Shown here piece after piece: positions 1 through 9,590 of a stretch of 64,000 nucleotides of DNA. Origin of the DNA: Acetitomaculum ruminis DSM 5522 (lineage in GTDB: Bacteria > Bacillota > Clostridia > Lachnospirales > Lachnospiraceae). The notes beneath the pieces were generated by a model, which made no database searches, was not told the origin of the DNA, and saw nothing but the letters and a program-made list of their open reading frames with translations. Location of the stretch: contig NZ_FOJY01000004.1 of NCBI RefSeq assembly GCF_900112085.1, forward strand, positions 124,001 through 188,000, given 5' to 3'. Within the stretch, counting starts at the first letter, position 1. Each line of letters opens with the position of its first letter. Made by a program: the position numbers and the translations under genes.

Positions 1-1196
1 TCCATACCTGCTGGTCCTCCACCAACTATGGCTACTACTCTTCTTTCGCCGTCTTTAGCCGGTTCAGGATACTCAAGCTCAGCTCCACCACGAACATTGA
101 TATTACATTTCTGGTTAGGTCCTGTCATAAGAGTTTCCATACAGTAAAGACAAGATATACATTTTCTTATATCTTTAACATTGCCTTCTTTTGCCTTGTT
201 AGCCCAGTAAGCATCAGCATAAAACTGTCTTGCTGAACCCATCAGGTCAATAACACCGTCTTCTATAAGCTTATTTACATATTCAGGGTCTCTAAGAACT
301 GAAGTAGCAATAACCGGAATTGAAACATTTTCTTTAATGGTTTTTGGATTAATATTTTTCCATCCCTGATCGAATCCGCTTGGCTCCCATGCAGTATTCA
401 TTGTCTCATAATTTCCAGAAGAAATATCTAAAGCATCTACTCCTAATTTTTCAAGTTCTTTACAATAATAAATTGTATCCTCTAAAGTGATACCTTCACC
501 CGGTTTTCCCGCTGTTTCCATGTATTCATTAGCACTAAGTCTTACAAGTAAAGGAAAATCTCCACATTCTTTTTTGATTCCTTCTACAATTTCTCTTAAG
601 AACTGGAATCTCTTTTCTCTTGTTCCACCATATTTGTCAGTTCTAAGATTTGTATATGGTGATAAGAACTGTGTAATAAGATATCCATGAGCTCCATGTA
701 CTTCTACTGCGTCACATCCTGCCTTTTTAACTCTTACAGCAGCGTCTACAAATTTCTGAACCATGTCTTCCACTTCTTCAAGGGTCATGGCACGAGTTGG
801 CTGATGAACACATTGACATTCAGTCTGGCTTGGGGCCAACATAATACCGCCGTTAATAGCCGCAATACCCTGTCTTCCAGGATGATAAATCTGAACACAA
901 AGCTTTTTGCCGTATTTGTGAATTTCATCTGCCATCTTTTGTAATCCCGGTATAACCTCATCAATACCCGTTACTATTTCGTTCTGATTTCCAAGGCCAG
1001 TCTTAGGGTCAACCGCAGTACATTCGGTAATAATAAGTCCTGTTCCTCCTTTAGCTCTTTCTGCATAAAAAGCTATATCCTTATCAGAAACAGTTCCATC
1101 TCCATTTGCCAGCAAATTTCCCATAGCTGTAAACACCGTTCTGTTGTCAACAGTCATGGTTCCGATTTTTACACTTGAAAATAATGCATCAAACAT
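1..1196 (-). CDS. Old yellow enzyme / 2,4-dienoyl-CoA reductase-type flavin oxidoreductase (3' end cut by window)
   Basis: The gene reads leftward from an ATG at 1196 and runs off the window after about 398 codons. The N-terminal part is an OYE-type TIM barrel (FDALFSSVKIGTMTVDNR near the start, then the HGAHGYLITQFLSP segment). It is followed by a cysteine cluster CISCLYC-x10-KC that fits the 4Fe-4S site of the dienoyl-CoA reductase/BaiCD/trimethylamine dehydrogenase group. The last visible residues, VAIVGGGPAGM, are the start of an FAD/NAD(P) Rossmann domain. This three-part architecture normally reduces enoyl or enone substrates with NAD(P)H. A purine-rich RBS (GGAAGGAGAA) lies upstream. 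The substrate cannot be told from sequence. Confidence 0.9.
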   Translation of the reverse strand, partial: MFDALFSSVKIGTMTVDNRTVFTAMGNLLANGDGTVSDKDIAFYAERAKGGTGLIITECTAVDPKTGLGNQNEIVTGIDEVIPGLQKMADEIHKYGKKLCVQIYHPGRQGIAAINGGIMLAPSQTECQCVHQPTRAMTLEEVEDMVQKFVDAAVRVKKAGCDAVEVHGAHGYLITQFLSPYTNLRTDKYGGTREKRFQFLREIVEGIKKECGDFPLLVRLSANEYMETAGKPGEGITLEDTIYYCKELEKLGVDALDISSGNYETMNTAWEPSGFDQGWKNINPKTIKENVSIPVIATSVLRDPEYVNKLIEDGVIDLMGSARQFYADAYWANKAKEGNVKDIRKCISCLYCMETLMTGPNQKCNINVRGGAELEYPEPAKDGERRVVAIVGGGPAGM

Positions 1197-1562
1197 AAAT
1201 TCCTGTTCTCCTTCCTTATCTTAATATATGAATTAATATTTATTTGGATACTGTATTAAATCCTCATTGCTTGATTATACTTTAAAACGAGGGGGGATTA
1301 TTTGTCAGATTACCATAAATTTACATAGTTTTTTTATACCATAGAACAAATTTATAATTAGTTTATCGTACAAAATACATTTATTATACATATAAAAAAA
1401 GATTAAATATTTAACTTCTCATATAAACGTTTGGTTAATTTTCATTATTTTACTATGTAATCTATTGCTATTTTTGTACAATTTCTATATATTATAATCT
1501 AAGCTAGGATAGGTTAAAAATAAAAATATATAAACAAATTACGAGAAATTGGAGTGATAAAA
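1197..1562. other. AT-rich divergent intergenic region
   Basis: This is the spacer between the leftward oxidoreductase and the rightward 54-codon gene. It holds a good -10 hexamer (TATAAT, 1493-1498) facing right, with only a weak -35, and the RBS GGAG at 1551-1554. No clear operator or RNA structure was seen. Confidence 0.4.
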
Positions 1563-1727
1563 ATGTTAAGAGAAATAATAGATGATACTATGGATGACGA
1601 CTTTAATGTGTCAGAAGAGTCTTTGAAAAAAATAAGTGAAGTCGGAGATTCAAACAGTTCTTCCAATAAAAATGTGACTGAAAATATAAACGGAAGTCTA
1701 AATATTAAATCGAATAAAAGTTTTTAA
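1563..1727 (+). CDS. Small acidic hypothetical protein (54 aa)
   Basis: A 54-codon reading frame starts with ATG, preceded at 8 nt by GGAG and about 65 nt upstream by a TATAAT box. It is followed by an inverted repeat that can end transcription. The product starts MLREIIDDTMDDDFNVS, is acidic at the N terminus and rich in Ser, Asn and Lys at the C terminus. It has no membrane segment, signal peptide or Cys. No family was recognised. It could be a regulatory or secreted peptide, or chance; the RBS, promoter box and terminator together favour a real gene. Confidence 0.5.
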   Translation: MLREIIDDTMDDDFNVSEESLKKISEVGDSNSSSNKNVTENINGSLNIKSNKSF

Positions 1728-1751
1728 TTCATTTCTTCATACAACGCAGTA

Positions 1752-1794
1752 AATGTGCAGGTTCTTATGGTAATATCCTTAAGGCCTGCACATT
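1752..1794. terminator. Bidirectional terminator-like hairpin
   Basis: The arms AATGTGCAGG and CCTGCACATT form a 10-bp stem around a 23-nt loop between the convergent 54-aa gene and the TSCPD gene. T-rich sequence follows on the right-hand side. Confidence 0.55.
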
Positions 1795-1810
1795 AGTATT
1801 TTCCATTTAT

Positions 1811-2077
1811 TTAAGCCTTAGCTTCTAACTGCATTAAGGCCTTTTCAACTCCTCTTGCAAGTTGGTCGGCACAGGAGGTATTTTTTCCTCCACAATCATT
1901 TCCTTTAAGAAGCATTACTGCTCTTTTAGCATCTGTTCCTTCTAAAATTTTTCCTATAGCTGCTAAATTTCCGGGACATCCTCCATGAAAATTAATATTG
2001 TGAAGTTTTCCATCTTCTATTGAAAAATCAATCTGACTAGAGCAGATTCCCTTTGTTTTTACGCTAAAATTTTCCAT
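1811..2077 (-). CDS. TSCPD domain protein (TIGR03905-like)
   Basis: This 88-aa protein carries GGCPGN in the middle and CGGKNTSCADQLA near the end. That matches the stand-alone TSCPD domain family, also found at the C terminus of B12-dependent ribonucleotide reductases. The conserved cysteines suggest metal or redox chemistry, but the stand-alone family has no proven function. The RBS AAAGGA lies about 10 nt before the ATG. It is a single-gene unit convergent with the small plus-strand gene. Confidence 0.85.
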   Translation of the reverse strand: MENFSVKTKGICSSQIDFSIEDGKLHNINFHGGCPGNLAAIGKILEGTDAKRAVMLLKGNDCGGKNTSCADQLARGVEKALMQLEAKA

Positions 2078-2168
2078 AAAATATTTTCCTTTCTACTACA
2101 GTTAAACAAGTCCGTTTCTAATTATAGCAATTTAAGTAAACTTGGCAAGACTTTTTAGGGCAAAAAAA

Positions 2169-2201
2169 GGGAAGCCACCTAAGTTTAAAAAGGTGCTTCC
2201 C
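2169..2201 (-). terminator. Rho-independent terminator of the FMN_bind surface protein gene
   Basis: The arms GGGAAGC(C)ACCT and AGGTGCTTCCC pair with one bulge. On the minus strand the stem is followed by a run of seven T residues (the A run at 2162-2168). Confidence 0.85.
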
Positions 2202-2232
2202 TTCAATGTCTTTATTTAACTTAGAATATTAA

Positions 2233-4494
2233 TTATTTTTTTGTTGTTACAGATTTTGTCTTTGACCAGCTACTGTAATATTTCTTTCCATTTACAGTCT
2301 TATAAGTTCTAATCTGCACATAGTATTTCTTTTTGGAAATAGCATTTATCTTCTTTGAAGTTATAGTATTTTTATTAATTGTTGCTAATTTAGCTTTTTT
2401 CATATTTTTGTCTGTTGAATATCTTATCTGATATCCGCTTGCCTTCTTTGAATTAAATGCCTTCCATTTTACTATGAAAGCCTTCTTTTCAGCAGTAATT
2501 TTTGAAATAGCTGTATTACTTGGATTAATGGTAAAGGTTAAGGTTTTAGTAAAGTTATAATTATTCTTTCCTTTTACTACAACAATTGCCTTTCCAACAT
2601 TAGTATTGTTTTTATATGTTACCGTATAGTTGGATTTTGAAATAGTTTTTTTCTTACTATCTTTAATAACTATAGACGGTTTAAGGGCTCTTCCTGTATA
2701 TACAAGACTTGTTTTGTTTAATTGTACTGTTTTTGCTGCGTAGATTTTTTCTGTTTTTTCAACATCACCGCAAGAACAGATATATTTAATTTCTCCGTCT
2801 TTTGTTAAAGTAGCTTTTTTTACAACTTTTTCATAGTCATGAACATGGACATCTAAAACAAAATTAAATCCTTCATCAACAACCTTTTTACCATTTTCTA
2901 CATATGAAGCTCTTGTCCATTTATTTAATGTAAATGGTACATTAAATGTAGCTGTCAAAGCGTTATCATCCTGGTCAGTATAAACAGTGTCACCAACCAT
3001 TATGGATTCAGCCACTTTAGCATCTGTTTCTGAAGATAATACAAGCTCTACAGTATTTACCTTATTTTGGGCTGTAACTTTTCCAAATGTAACTACTAAA
3101 TCTTTTTTGCTTTCAACTTCATCTTCTGTATTTTCTTCTGGTTCACTAAAATCAGGTGCGGTAATATATTCTGCATCAACAGGTGTATATGTTCCGTCTT
3201 TTAAAACCCTGTCATCTACTTTACGCAGATATTTACTTCCAAAATAGATTTGTCTGTTAAACCAGTTTCCGCTTCCTGAAGCGAAGTTTACAAAGTCAAG
3301 ATTCTTATCAAGAGATGTTATAATAACATTTTTAAATAAACTTCCCGGATTTTTATATCCATAATCAAAATCCTCCGGATAATACCAGGATGTTTCTCCA
3401 GCTTTTATTGCATCATCTTCACTTCCTGTATAGATATATGGATAAGAAGACTGTCTTTGCTGAATAACAAAATCAGCTTTCATAATCCCCTTTTCCACTT
3501 TAAGAACTACAGGCTCATAATCGATTGAAAGACTGTCACCTTCTGCAAATGTTGTATAAACACCGTCTTCAGGAACTACATCTGGTGTAGCAGGTTCAGC
3601 ATATATAGTTGGTTCTGGGTCATCTTTGTCACCTGTTTTTGCTCTTTCAACAGCATCTTCAACAGCTTCAATAATAGCTTTTGATGTGATAGTAGCACCT
3701 GTTACAACATCTACTCCATCTACACCGTTATGGGCAATAACCTGTTCTTCTATACCTGTTTCTACTACATCTTCTGCTGTCTTTGGTGTTTCAGGGTCTA
3801 TGTAATAATATCCCGGATTAGTAACTACATGACCATCCATAGCCCAGATAAGGTAGTTTCTATCACTTCCGGAAGCTGCTACATTTACTCCGTCTGTATA
3901 ATCAACAGCCACAATCTTTCCATCTTTAATGGTGGTTGTTACATTAAAGCTGTATGGATTTTTAGGATAACTAAACACTCTTCCGTCTGAATATTTAGGG
4001 TTTTTAAGATCCATTGGGATTGTTACATTTTTTGTATAATATCCGTCTGTATAAGTTTCGACACGACCACTTTTATCAACTGCCAAAGTTAATGTATATT
4101 CTACATCACTAGTCTTTGACATAGCTACTGTTGTAGCTACAATAGCTGTTTCACCGTTTGCATTTACAGGGATAACAAATATACTTCCATCAGTATTTGA
4201 TGTAGGAGCATAATCTGTATCAGAAACTTTTACATTTGTATATTTCGTACTGGAAAATTTGATAGTTGCGAAAGCTTCACCGTTTTTTATCTCAACCTGA
4301 CTACAGGTAATGGTAACCTTACCGCTTCCACCTGAAAAAGAAAAATTAGTTGGAGTGTAAATACCATCCTGCAAAGTAGCATTCTGGGTATTTTCAACCA
4401 CTCCGGTTTCCATTGCCATTGTATTATATGCTGGCGAAAGAATGATTCCGGCTGATAATACAAGTGCTGTAACTTTTTTTAATACTTTTTTCAT
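2233..4494 (-). CDS. Secreted FMN_bind surface protein with Ig-like and fibronectin III-like C-terminal domains
   Basis: The 753-aa start is chosen at the ATG preceded by AGGAGG (4507-4502); the longer frame lacks an RBS. A classic signal peptide leads (KKVLKKVTALVLSAG), with cleavage near MA-ME. Residues about 170-285 form an FMN_bind domain ending DVVTGATITSKAIIEA, whose GAT-x-[ST] motif is where flavin is linked through threonine by ApbE in this family. Two further DG-x-YTP blocks start near residues 311 and 431. An HVHDYEK...ICSCGD motif common in Lachnospiraceae surface proteins lies near 551-580. A bacterial Ig-like domain (YTGRALKPSI) and an Fn3-like domain close the protein. There is no LPXTG motif. 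A role in extracellular flavin-based electron transfer is an inference. Confidence 0.85.
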   Translation of the reverse strand: MKKVLKKVTALVLSAGIILSPAYNTMAMETGVVENTQNATLQDGIYTPTNFSFSGGSGKVTITCSQVEIKNGEAFATIKFSSTKYTNVKVSDTDYAPTSNTDGSIFVIPVNANGETAIVATTVAMSKTSDVEYTLTLAVDKSGRVETYTDGYYTKNVTIPMDLKNPKYSDGRVFSYPKNPYSFNVTTTIKDGKIVAVDYTDGVNVAASGSDRNYLIWAMDGHVVTNPGYYYIDPETPKTAEDVVETGIEEQVIAHNGVDGVDVVTGATITSKAIIEAVEDAVERAKTGDKDDPEPTIYAEPATPDVVPEDGVYTTFAEGDSLSIDYEPVVLKVEKGIMKADFVIQQRQSSYPYIYTGSEDDAIKAGETSWYYPEDFDYGYKNPGSLFKNVIITSLDKNLDFVNFASGSGNWFNRQIYFGSKYLRKVDDRVLKDGTYTPVDAEYITAPDFSEPEENTEDEVESKKDLVVTFGKVTAQNKVNTVELVLSSETDAKVAESIMVGDTVYTDQDDNALTATFNVPFTLNKWTRASYVENGKKVVDEGFNFVLDVHVHDYEKVVKKATLTKDGEIKYICSCGDVEKTEKIYAAKTVQLNKTSLVYTGRALKPSIVIKDSKKKTISKSNYTVTYKNNTNVGKAIVVVKGKNNYNFTKTLTFTINPSNTAISKITAEKKAFIVKWKAFNSKKASGYQIRYSTDKNMKKAKLATINKNTITSKKINAISKKKYYVQIRTYKTVNGKKYYSSWSKTKSVTTKK

Positions 4495-4566
4495 TGCTTT
4501 TCCTCCTTGCAATATTAATATTAAGTTAATACGTGAAAATGAGTGTATCACAGTTCACATTTTATG

Positions 4567-4594
4567 TAAATGCCCATACCCATAGGGGCATTTA
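4567..4594. terminator. Inverted repeat between the Hsp70 operon and the surface protein gene
   Basis: The arms TAAATGCCC and GGGCATTTA form a 9-bp stem with a 10-nt loop, about 80 bp downstream of the last Hsp70-operon gene and about 75 bp upstream of the FMN_bind gene start. No strong T run follows, so it may be a weak terminator or an operator. Confidence 0.35.
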
Positions 4595-4673
4595 TACACT
4601 CAATATAAGAAAAACTATTTGTTTTTAGATATTATAGAGAAATATTTATCATTTTTTAAGATGCCAAAAATAA

Positions 4674-4979
4674 TCAATCTATCTCCAAATTAACTTCTTC
4701 TTCGCTTAAAAGATCTTTATTTACCTTAAAATCTATTCCTTTTTCAAGATTTAGGTCTGTAGAAAGTAAATCACTATCAAGTTTAGTAAAGTCCTGTTCA
4801 CTTTCGGGACAATCGTATTTTTCTATTTCTTTTACCTTTTCAACTTCATAAGGCTCTAAAGATTTTGCACTGTCAAGCTTTGGTGTTGGCATAACTGCAG
4901 GAACTGATTCTATTGTTTTATGTTTATTTTTATGCACTATGGTTTTTCTTTTGTTTATTTCATTTTCTTTATTAGTCAT
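4674..4979 (-). CDS. Small acidic hypothetical protein, last gene of the Hsp70-like operon
   Basis: This 101-aa protein has a basic N-terminal third (NKENEINKRKTIVHKNKHK) and a strongly acidic remainder rich in Glu, Asp and Leu. It looks disordered, without membrane segment or Cys. GGAGG sits 6 nt before the ATG. It lies 52 nt downstream of the tail-anchored protein gene on the same strand, so it is probably co-transcribed. No family was recognised. Charge-split disordered proteins often act as binding partners, but that is speculative here. Confidence 0.6.
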   Translation of the reverse strand: MTNKENEINKRKTIVHKNKHKTIESVPAVMPTPKLDSAKSLEPYEVEKVKEIEKYDCPESEQDFTKLDSDLLSTDLNLEKGIDFKVNKDLLSEEEVNLEID

Positions 4980-5031
4980 AATAATCCTCCGATAAATCTG
5001 CCCTTATATAAATAACCAGATTAAATGACTG

Positions 5032-6246
5032 TCAAAATATTTTTAAGGGAAAATAATGGCATATTACACCGGCACAAATAAACCAGACCATTATCACAGC
5101 TATTAATATTGATATTATATATAACTTTTCTGAAAATTCATGTTTTGAGGGAGCTATATCATCAGGTTCAAGAAAATTCCCAAAAATGCTGTCATCAAAG
5201 GCTTCTTCATCATAATACACATCCATTACCTCCTCAGGCTTAAGCTCTTTTAAGTCTTCTTCCTTTGGAAAATCAATTATATTAACAATATTAATGTCTG
5301 AATTTTTGATTTCTTTTTCTTTCATTTCTATTTTTCTTTCATCCAGTTTTTTATTGCCCTGCTCTTTTTTTGAGACCTTGGCATCTTCTATAAAGCTTTT
5401 ACAAACCTTTCCATAACACTTAGGATAATTTTTTTCTAAAATCAATAATTCATCTTTAATATCTGATTTTGTATTGCTGCCAATAAATATATCTTTTTGT
5501 TTTTTGATAATATTGTTAAGATTATTTTTGTCTATTATATCATTTGAGAAGGATAAAAGTATAAATATAATTTTTTTCAATTCCTTTTTTATACTGTCAT
5601 CTCTTTTCAAAAGCTTGTATTCAAGCTTAGCTTCATAATCACGACTTGTTCTTCCATAAAGAGCTTTAAAGGTTTTTTCCCCCTCTTTATAAAATAAATA
5701 TGAATTTTTTCGGATACTTTCTATGCGACTTACAATGCCTTCTGCATCTATTATCATAAGACCATTCAATTCATTTTTCTTTTTTGAAGAAAAATTTGCA
5801 GACAAAAAAATTCTTATGGCAGGATGAAAATCTCCGTTTTCAATGGTTTTTATAATCTGTTTTCCCAGCATATAAAGACCGGAAGGATTATTTTTTTCAA
5901 GTCCCAATCCCTGATATATTTTATCCAATTCCTTAAATAAGACTAGATTTTCCTCCCTGGCACAAAAAACCATAAATTCCAGCAATATTTGTGCTATTTC
6001 TTTTTTATTATCTTCTCTTTTACTTATGGCAGTTAATTTATATAGTAATTTAATGCAGATTCCCGCGGAGACATCAGAATTAATCAGATAAGCTGTTCTA
6101 AGGCTTTCACAGTAATATCTGACTTTATCAAGTTCATTATCCGTAGTATCAATCAGTTTTTTTAAAACCTTAAGGGCATTTAAAAAATCTCCGTTTTCTT
6201 CAATGGAAAACCTTATTTTCTTTACTTCTTCAACTGAATCCACCAT
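5032..6246 (-). CDS. Tail-anchored helical membrane protein of the Hsp70-like operon
   Basis: The 404-aa start is set at ATG 6246, preceded by AAAGGTGGGG and 10 nt after the stop of the metallo-hydrolase gene; the longer frame would overlap that gene without an RBS. Residues 1-370 are predicted mostly helical and Lys/Glu rich, with a TPR-like look in the first half (YYCESLRTAYLINSDVSAG). One hydrophobic segment sits at the extreme C terminus (IISILIAVIMVWFICAGVIC). This gives a cytosolic protein anchored in the membrane by its tail. No catalytic motif was seen. It may tether the chaperone/nuclease components to the membrane (inference). Confidence 0.7.
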   Translation of the reverse strand: MVDSVEEVKKIRFSIEENGDFLNALKVLKKLIDTTDNELDKVRYYCESLRTAYLINSDVSAGICIKLLYKLTAISKREDNKKEIAQILLEFMVFCAREENLVLFKELDKIYQGLGLEKNNPSGLYMLGKQIIKTIENGDFHPAIRIFLSANFSSKKKNELNGLMIIDAEGIVSRIESIRKNSYLFYKEGEKTFKALYGRTSRDYEAKLEYKLLKRDDSIKKELKKIIFILLSFSNDIIDKNNLNNIIKKQKDIFIGSNTKSDIKDELLILEKNYPKCYGKVCKSFIEDAKVSKKEQGNKKLDERKIEMKEKEIKNSDINIVNIIDFPKEEDLKELKPEEVMDVYYDEEAFDDSIFGNFLEPDDIAPSKHEFSEKLYIISILIAVIMVWFICAGVICHYFPLKIF

Positions 6247-6256
6247 AGCCCCACCT

Positions 6257-7993
6257 TTAAATTTCATCCATAACAATTCCCCTGCCATGAACATATATCA
6301 CTGTATCCGGATTAATGGTTTCAACTGTTTCTATCAGTTCTAAATATCCTGCATGGGCAGAAAGGGAAATATCTTCAAAATGTATTTCATCATACTGCCT
6401 GTTTTTGATAACATTTAGCATACCCTGACTTTCATTGATATAACCAACCTTCATAATGCATACATTTTCTCTTTCTAAGAGTCGTTCCACATATTTTGCA
6501 GCTGTAGAGCCCGGTTGCATCATACCGGAGCTTGCCAAAATCACATCATTATTGTCAATTTTTCCATCAATGTCACGAATTCCATTGCAGGAATTAACTC
6601 TTCCGTTTAAAATATCTCTTTTGGAATCAATTATCTTTTTATATAATTTTGTAACCTTTATAGAAAGACCGTCAATCATTATATTGTAGCCGCCCTTTCT
6701 TACAGTTTCAGCCAAAAGTATTGCTGTTTCCTGGGTTCTTCCCACAGCAAAACAAGGAATGAATATTTTATTGCCGTATTTTAAATACTTTTCACAAAGA
6801 GAAATGAATATTTTTTCATAACTTTCCAGTGTCAACATATCTGTTTTATCGCCATAGGTGGTTTCCATAAGAAGAACATCAACTTTTGTCTTGTTTTTTG
6901 TAATATCTTTAAGATCAAGACCTCTTACAGTACACTGATCTGACAGGGAAAAATCACCTGTATATATAATTCTTTTTTTATCTTTCCAGTTTATATCAAA
7001 TAAAACAGAACCTAAAATATGTCCATTAGGGATAAACTGTATCCAGATATCATCAAATTCCAGATATGAATAGGCTTCAACAAACTGTATATTATTAAAT
7101 CTTACATCATTGGTAACACATTTTATAATTCTTCCTGTTTCCTCTGTCATAAACACCTTTGTTTTTTTTAGTTCACTTAAACTTCCATAGTGATCTAAAT
7201 GAGCATGAGATACCAGAGCAAAATCCACATGTTGTATATTTAATCTGTTTAAAATACTCCTTACAGGTATGTTCATCACCCTGCCCTGTGACATTTCACT
7301 TCCACAATCAAGTATTATTGTGCAATCTTTGTCCCTTAAAATATGCATGGATGCAGCTACATTTTTAGGCTTATAACTGTATATTTCAAGATCATTTTCC
7401 ATATAGACAAGTTCTATTCCATACTCGTCCCCGTCACTAATCTGAAAATTATAATCAGTGTAGTATTGCCATTTTTCCGATTTCACGCTAAGCCCCTGTA
7501 ATTCTTTTTGACTTCCCCTATCCCACACTTTATTTAATAATGGATAATCCTTAGACAGATTTTTAAAAAGTTCTGTGTTTTGTATGCTTTCTGACATGCC
7601 ATCATAGATTAATTCCACTACTTGTACGATTTTAGACTCAAAATACTCGTTGAAAATATCCCAATAATAGTCACTTATTTCCATATCTTTAAAATACAGG
7701 GAATAAATAGCAGCATGTTTCCAGTAAATATTAAATTGTTTAAAGCTTTGAAACCAGTCACCCTCATGCTTTTTATAGCATTTGTATGCCCTTTTATAAA
7801 GCCCCAGTTCCATCATTGACATCATAAGATAAAATTCACATTGAAAAAAATCTGTCCGATACCTTTCAGACAAGTAATAAACCAGCTCAAATTCTTTGTT
7901 TTCATAATATGTGCATAACATATCCGGGATGTCACTGATATCATAATCTACAAAATATTTTCTTTCAATTTCTTCTATATCTTCAACAACCAT
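6257..7993 (-). CDS. MBL-fold beta-CASP metallo-hydrolase with N-terminal TPR-like region
   Basis: The protein has 578 aa. Residues 1 to about 170 are helical and TPR-like (YHxxH-poor, rich in Tyr). From about residue 210 comes a metallo-beta-lactamase domain: ILDCGSE, the metal site SHAHLDH near 264, YTGDFS near 344, METTYGD near 377, SAHAGYLEL and a final VHG near 569. These are the MBL and beta-CASP motifs of RNase J, CPSF-73 and archaeal aCPSF nucleases, so a metal-dependent RNA or DNA nuclease is likely. RNase J normally lacks such an N-terminal TPR region. The gene follows the helical-protein gene by 23 nt. All key metal ligands seem present. Confidence 0.85.
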   Translation of the reverse strand: MVVEDIEEIERKYFVDYDISDIPDMLCTYYENKEFELVYYLSERYRTDFFQCEFYLMMSMMELGLYKRAYKCYKKHEGDWFQSFKQFNIYWKHAAIYSLYFKDMEISDYYWDIFNEYFESKIVQVVELIYDGMSESIQNTELFKNLSKDYPLLNKVWDRGSQKELQGLSVKSEKWQYYTDYNFQISDGDEYGIELVYMENDLEIYSYKPKNVAASMHILRDKDCTIILDCGSEMSQGRVMNIPVRSILNRLNIQHVDFALVSHAHLDHYGSLSELKKTKVFMTEETGRIIKCVTNDVRFNNIQFVEAYSYLEFDDIWIQFIPNGHILGSVLFDINWKDKKRIIYTGDFSLSDQCTVRGLDLKDITKNKTKVDVLLMETTYGDKTDMLTLESYEKIFISLCEKYLKYGNKIFIPCFAVGRTQETAILLAETVRKGGYNIMIDGLSIKVTKLYKKIIDSKRDILNGRVNSCNGIRDIDGKIDNNDVILASSGMMQPGSTAAKYVERLLERENVCIMKVGYINESQGMLNVIKNRQYDEIHFEDISLSAHAGYLELIETVETINPDTVIYVHGRGIVMDEI

Positions 7994-8016
7994 ATTACTT
8001 CTTGAACCCTTTCTTT

Positions 8017-9555
8017 TCAGTTCGGAGCCATAATCTCCTTGCTTAATAATATGCTCTTAGATCTTTGTACTACTTTTATGTCATCAGAATTTTTGTAAAT
8101 ACTAAATACTGTATCCTCTACCAAAGCATTCCAGTTATGAGAAACGATATCCATCATGGATATAACCACTGATACTTCAAGAGGAAATACATTTGAATCT
8201 TTAGAATATACCTTTAATATCTCACAGATATATCTCAAAAGATTTACAGGTATTAGGTAAGATATTTCTCTGCTCCAGAACATTTGCAGGTTTTTTGTCA
8301 TTTTTATAATGCCCTGTCTGTCTTCTGTGGATATTAATTTTATATATCTAAGATATAATCTTCTTTGGAATTCCTTTAAAACCTCATGTTTCGAATTAAA
8401 ATCCGCCATTTTTAATAAAAAAAACAAATCCGATAAATTATACTCCTTTTTTTCTACAAAAAAATCGATTATTTCTTCCATTGATTCCCCATCCATCAAT
8501 ATCATAAGAGCAACCAAAACCGGATAATTGTTTAATTCTAAACCCGGTACATACAAATCACTTATTATACTCTCTGCCTCCTTATAGCCTTTGCTTCCTA
8601 ATATTCCAAGGGAGATAACAGCATTATTGTAAGTTCTCTTTTTTAATTTACTAATATTAGCTAAAATAGTTCTTAAAAATTCCCCCGCCTCTGGTCTGGA
8701 AAACCTACTTAGATAACATGCTTCTTCGTCGAACTTTTTATAACAAAAAGTCATAAATTCTATAAAAGCCTCTTCGTCATTTACGGATTTTTCAGCAAGA
8801 CTTCGCATATAATCCATGTCTCCCACATTCACCCTGACTACTCCATTATCTAAAAGAAGCTGATTGATGGCATTTTGCCCGGCTTTACTCATGGGACGAG
8901 TTTTTTTGTATTCTGTCAAAAATAAAAGCACCTTGGAAAATTTTCTAAAATCCCTTATTTCCCCATTAAATTTTTTAACTATAAGCCTGTCTTCTTCATT
9001 TGTTCCTATATTTGATATTATTTTCAAGGCCCTTTCAAGATTTTTTTGGGTTTTTACTTTCATTATTGCATTAAAAACATGGGACTTAAGATCCTTTGAT
9101 TTTGCAAATTTTTCTAAGATAAGATCCATTAACAGGTCATTTTCACCAAGAAATCCGCACACTTCTATAACAACTTTTAACTGGGGTATCCAGCTCCATT
9201 TATTAATAATATGTATCAATATATCTGTGGTGTCTTTTTCGTGAAACTTGCAGATATTAAAAATTTCTTTAGCAAGAATCTCTATCATGTTGTTGTCATT
9301 GGACAGCCTTAAATTAATTATTTTGGAGGCATAAAGCATACATTCCACAGGATTAAAACCCTCTTTTAACATACGATTTTCAATTTTGTTAATGTCAACC
9401 TGTAAATGTTTCTTGGAATTTTCGGTTATTACATCTAGTCTGTATGCATCAAAGATTTTACACATGTCTTTAAGGTCTTCCTCCTTAAATTGCCAGATAA
9501 ACAAACAGTTGTCCTTAAGTTTATTATCATTATCCAATAAATTTAATCCATTCAC
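8017..9555 (-). CDS. Large all-helical (HEAT/ARM-like) hypothetical protein
   Basis: A 512-aa soluble protein with GGAGAA upstream of its ATG. The sequence is almost continuous amphipathic helix with leucine-rich helical pairs, for example ISLGILGSKGYKEAESIISD near 310-330, resembling HEAT/ARM-type scaffolds. No enzyme motif, signal peptide, membrane segment or Cys pair was found. It sits between the Hsp70-like and beta-CASP genes. A 73-bp palindromic repeat with a nested insert separates it from the Hsp70-like gene upstream. A scaffold or substrate adaptor for the chaperone is a reasonable but untested guess. Confidence 0.7.
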   Translation of the reverse strand: MNGLNLLDNDNKLKDNCLFIWQFKEEDLKDMCKIFDAYRLDVITENSKKHLQVDINKIENRMLKEGFNPVECMLYASKIINLRLSNDNNMIEILAKEIFNICKFHEKDTTDILIHIINKWSWIPQLKVVIEVCGFLGENDLLMDLILEKFAKSKDLKSHVFNAIMKVKTQKNLERALKIISNIGTNEEDRLIVKKFNGEIRDFRKFSKVLLFLTEYKKTRPMSKAGQNAINQLLLDNGVVRVNVGDMDYMRSLAEKSVNDEEAFIEFMTFCYKKFDEEACYLSRFSRPEAGEFLRTILANISKLKKRTYNNAVISLGILGSKGYKEAESIISDLYVPGLELNNYPVLVALMILMDGESMEEIIDFFVEKKEYNLSDLFFLLKMADFNSKHEVLKEFQRRLYLRYIKLISTEDRQGIIKMTKNLQMFWSREISYLIPVNLLRYICEILKVYSKDSNVFPLEVSVVISMMDIVSHNWNALVEDTVFSIYKNSDDIKVVQRSKSILLSKEIMAPN

Positions 9556-9590
9556 TTTTCTTCTCCCATCTTTATCTCAAATGTTTCCTC

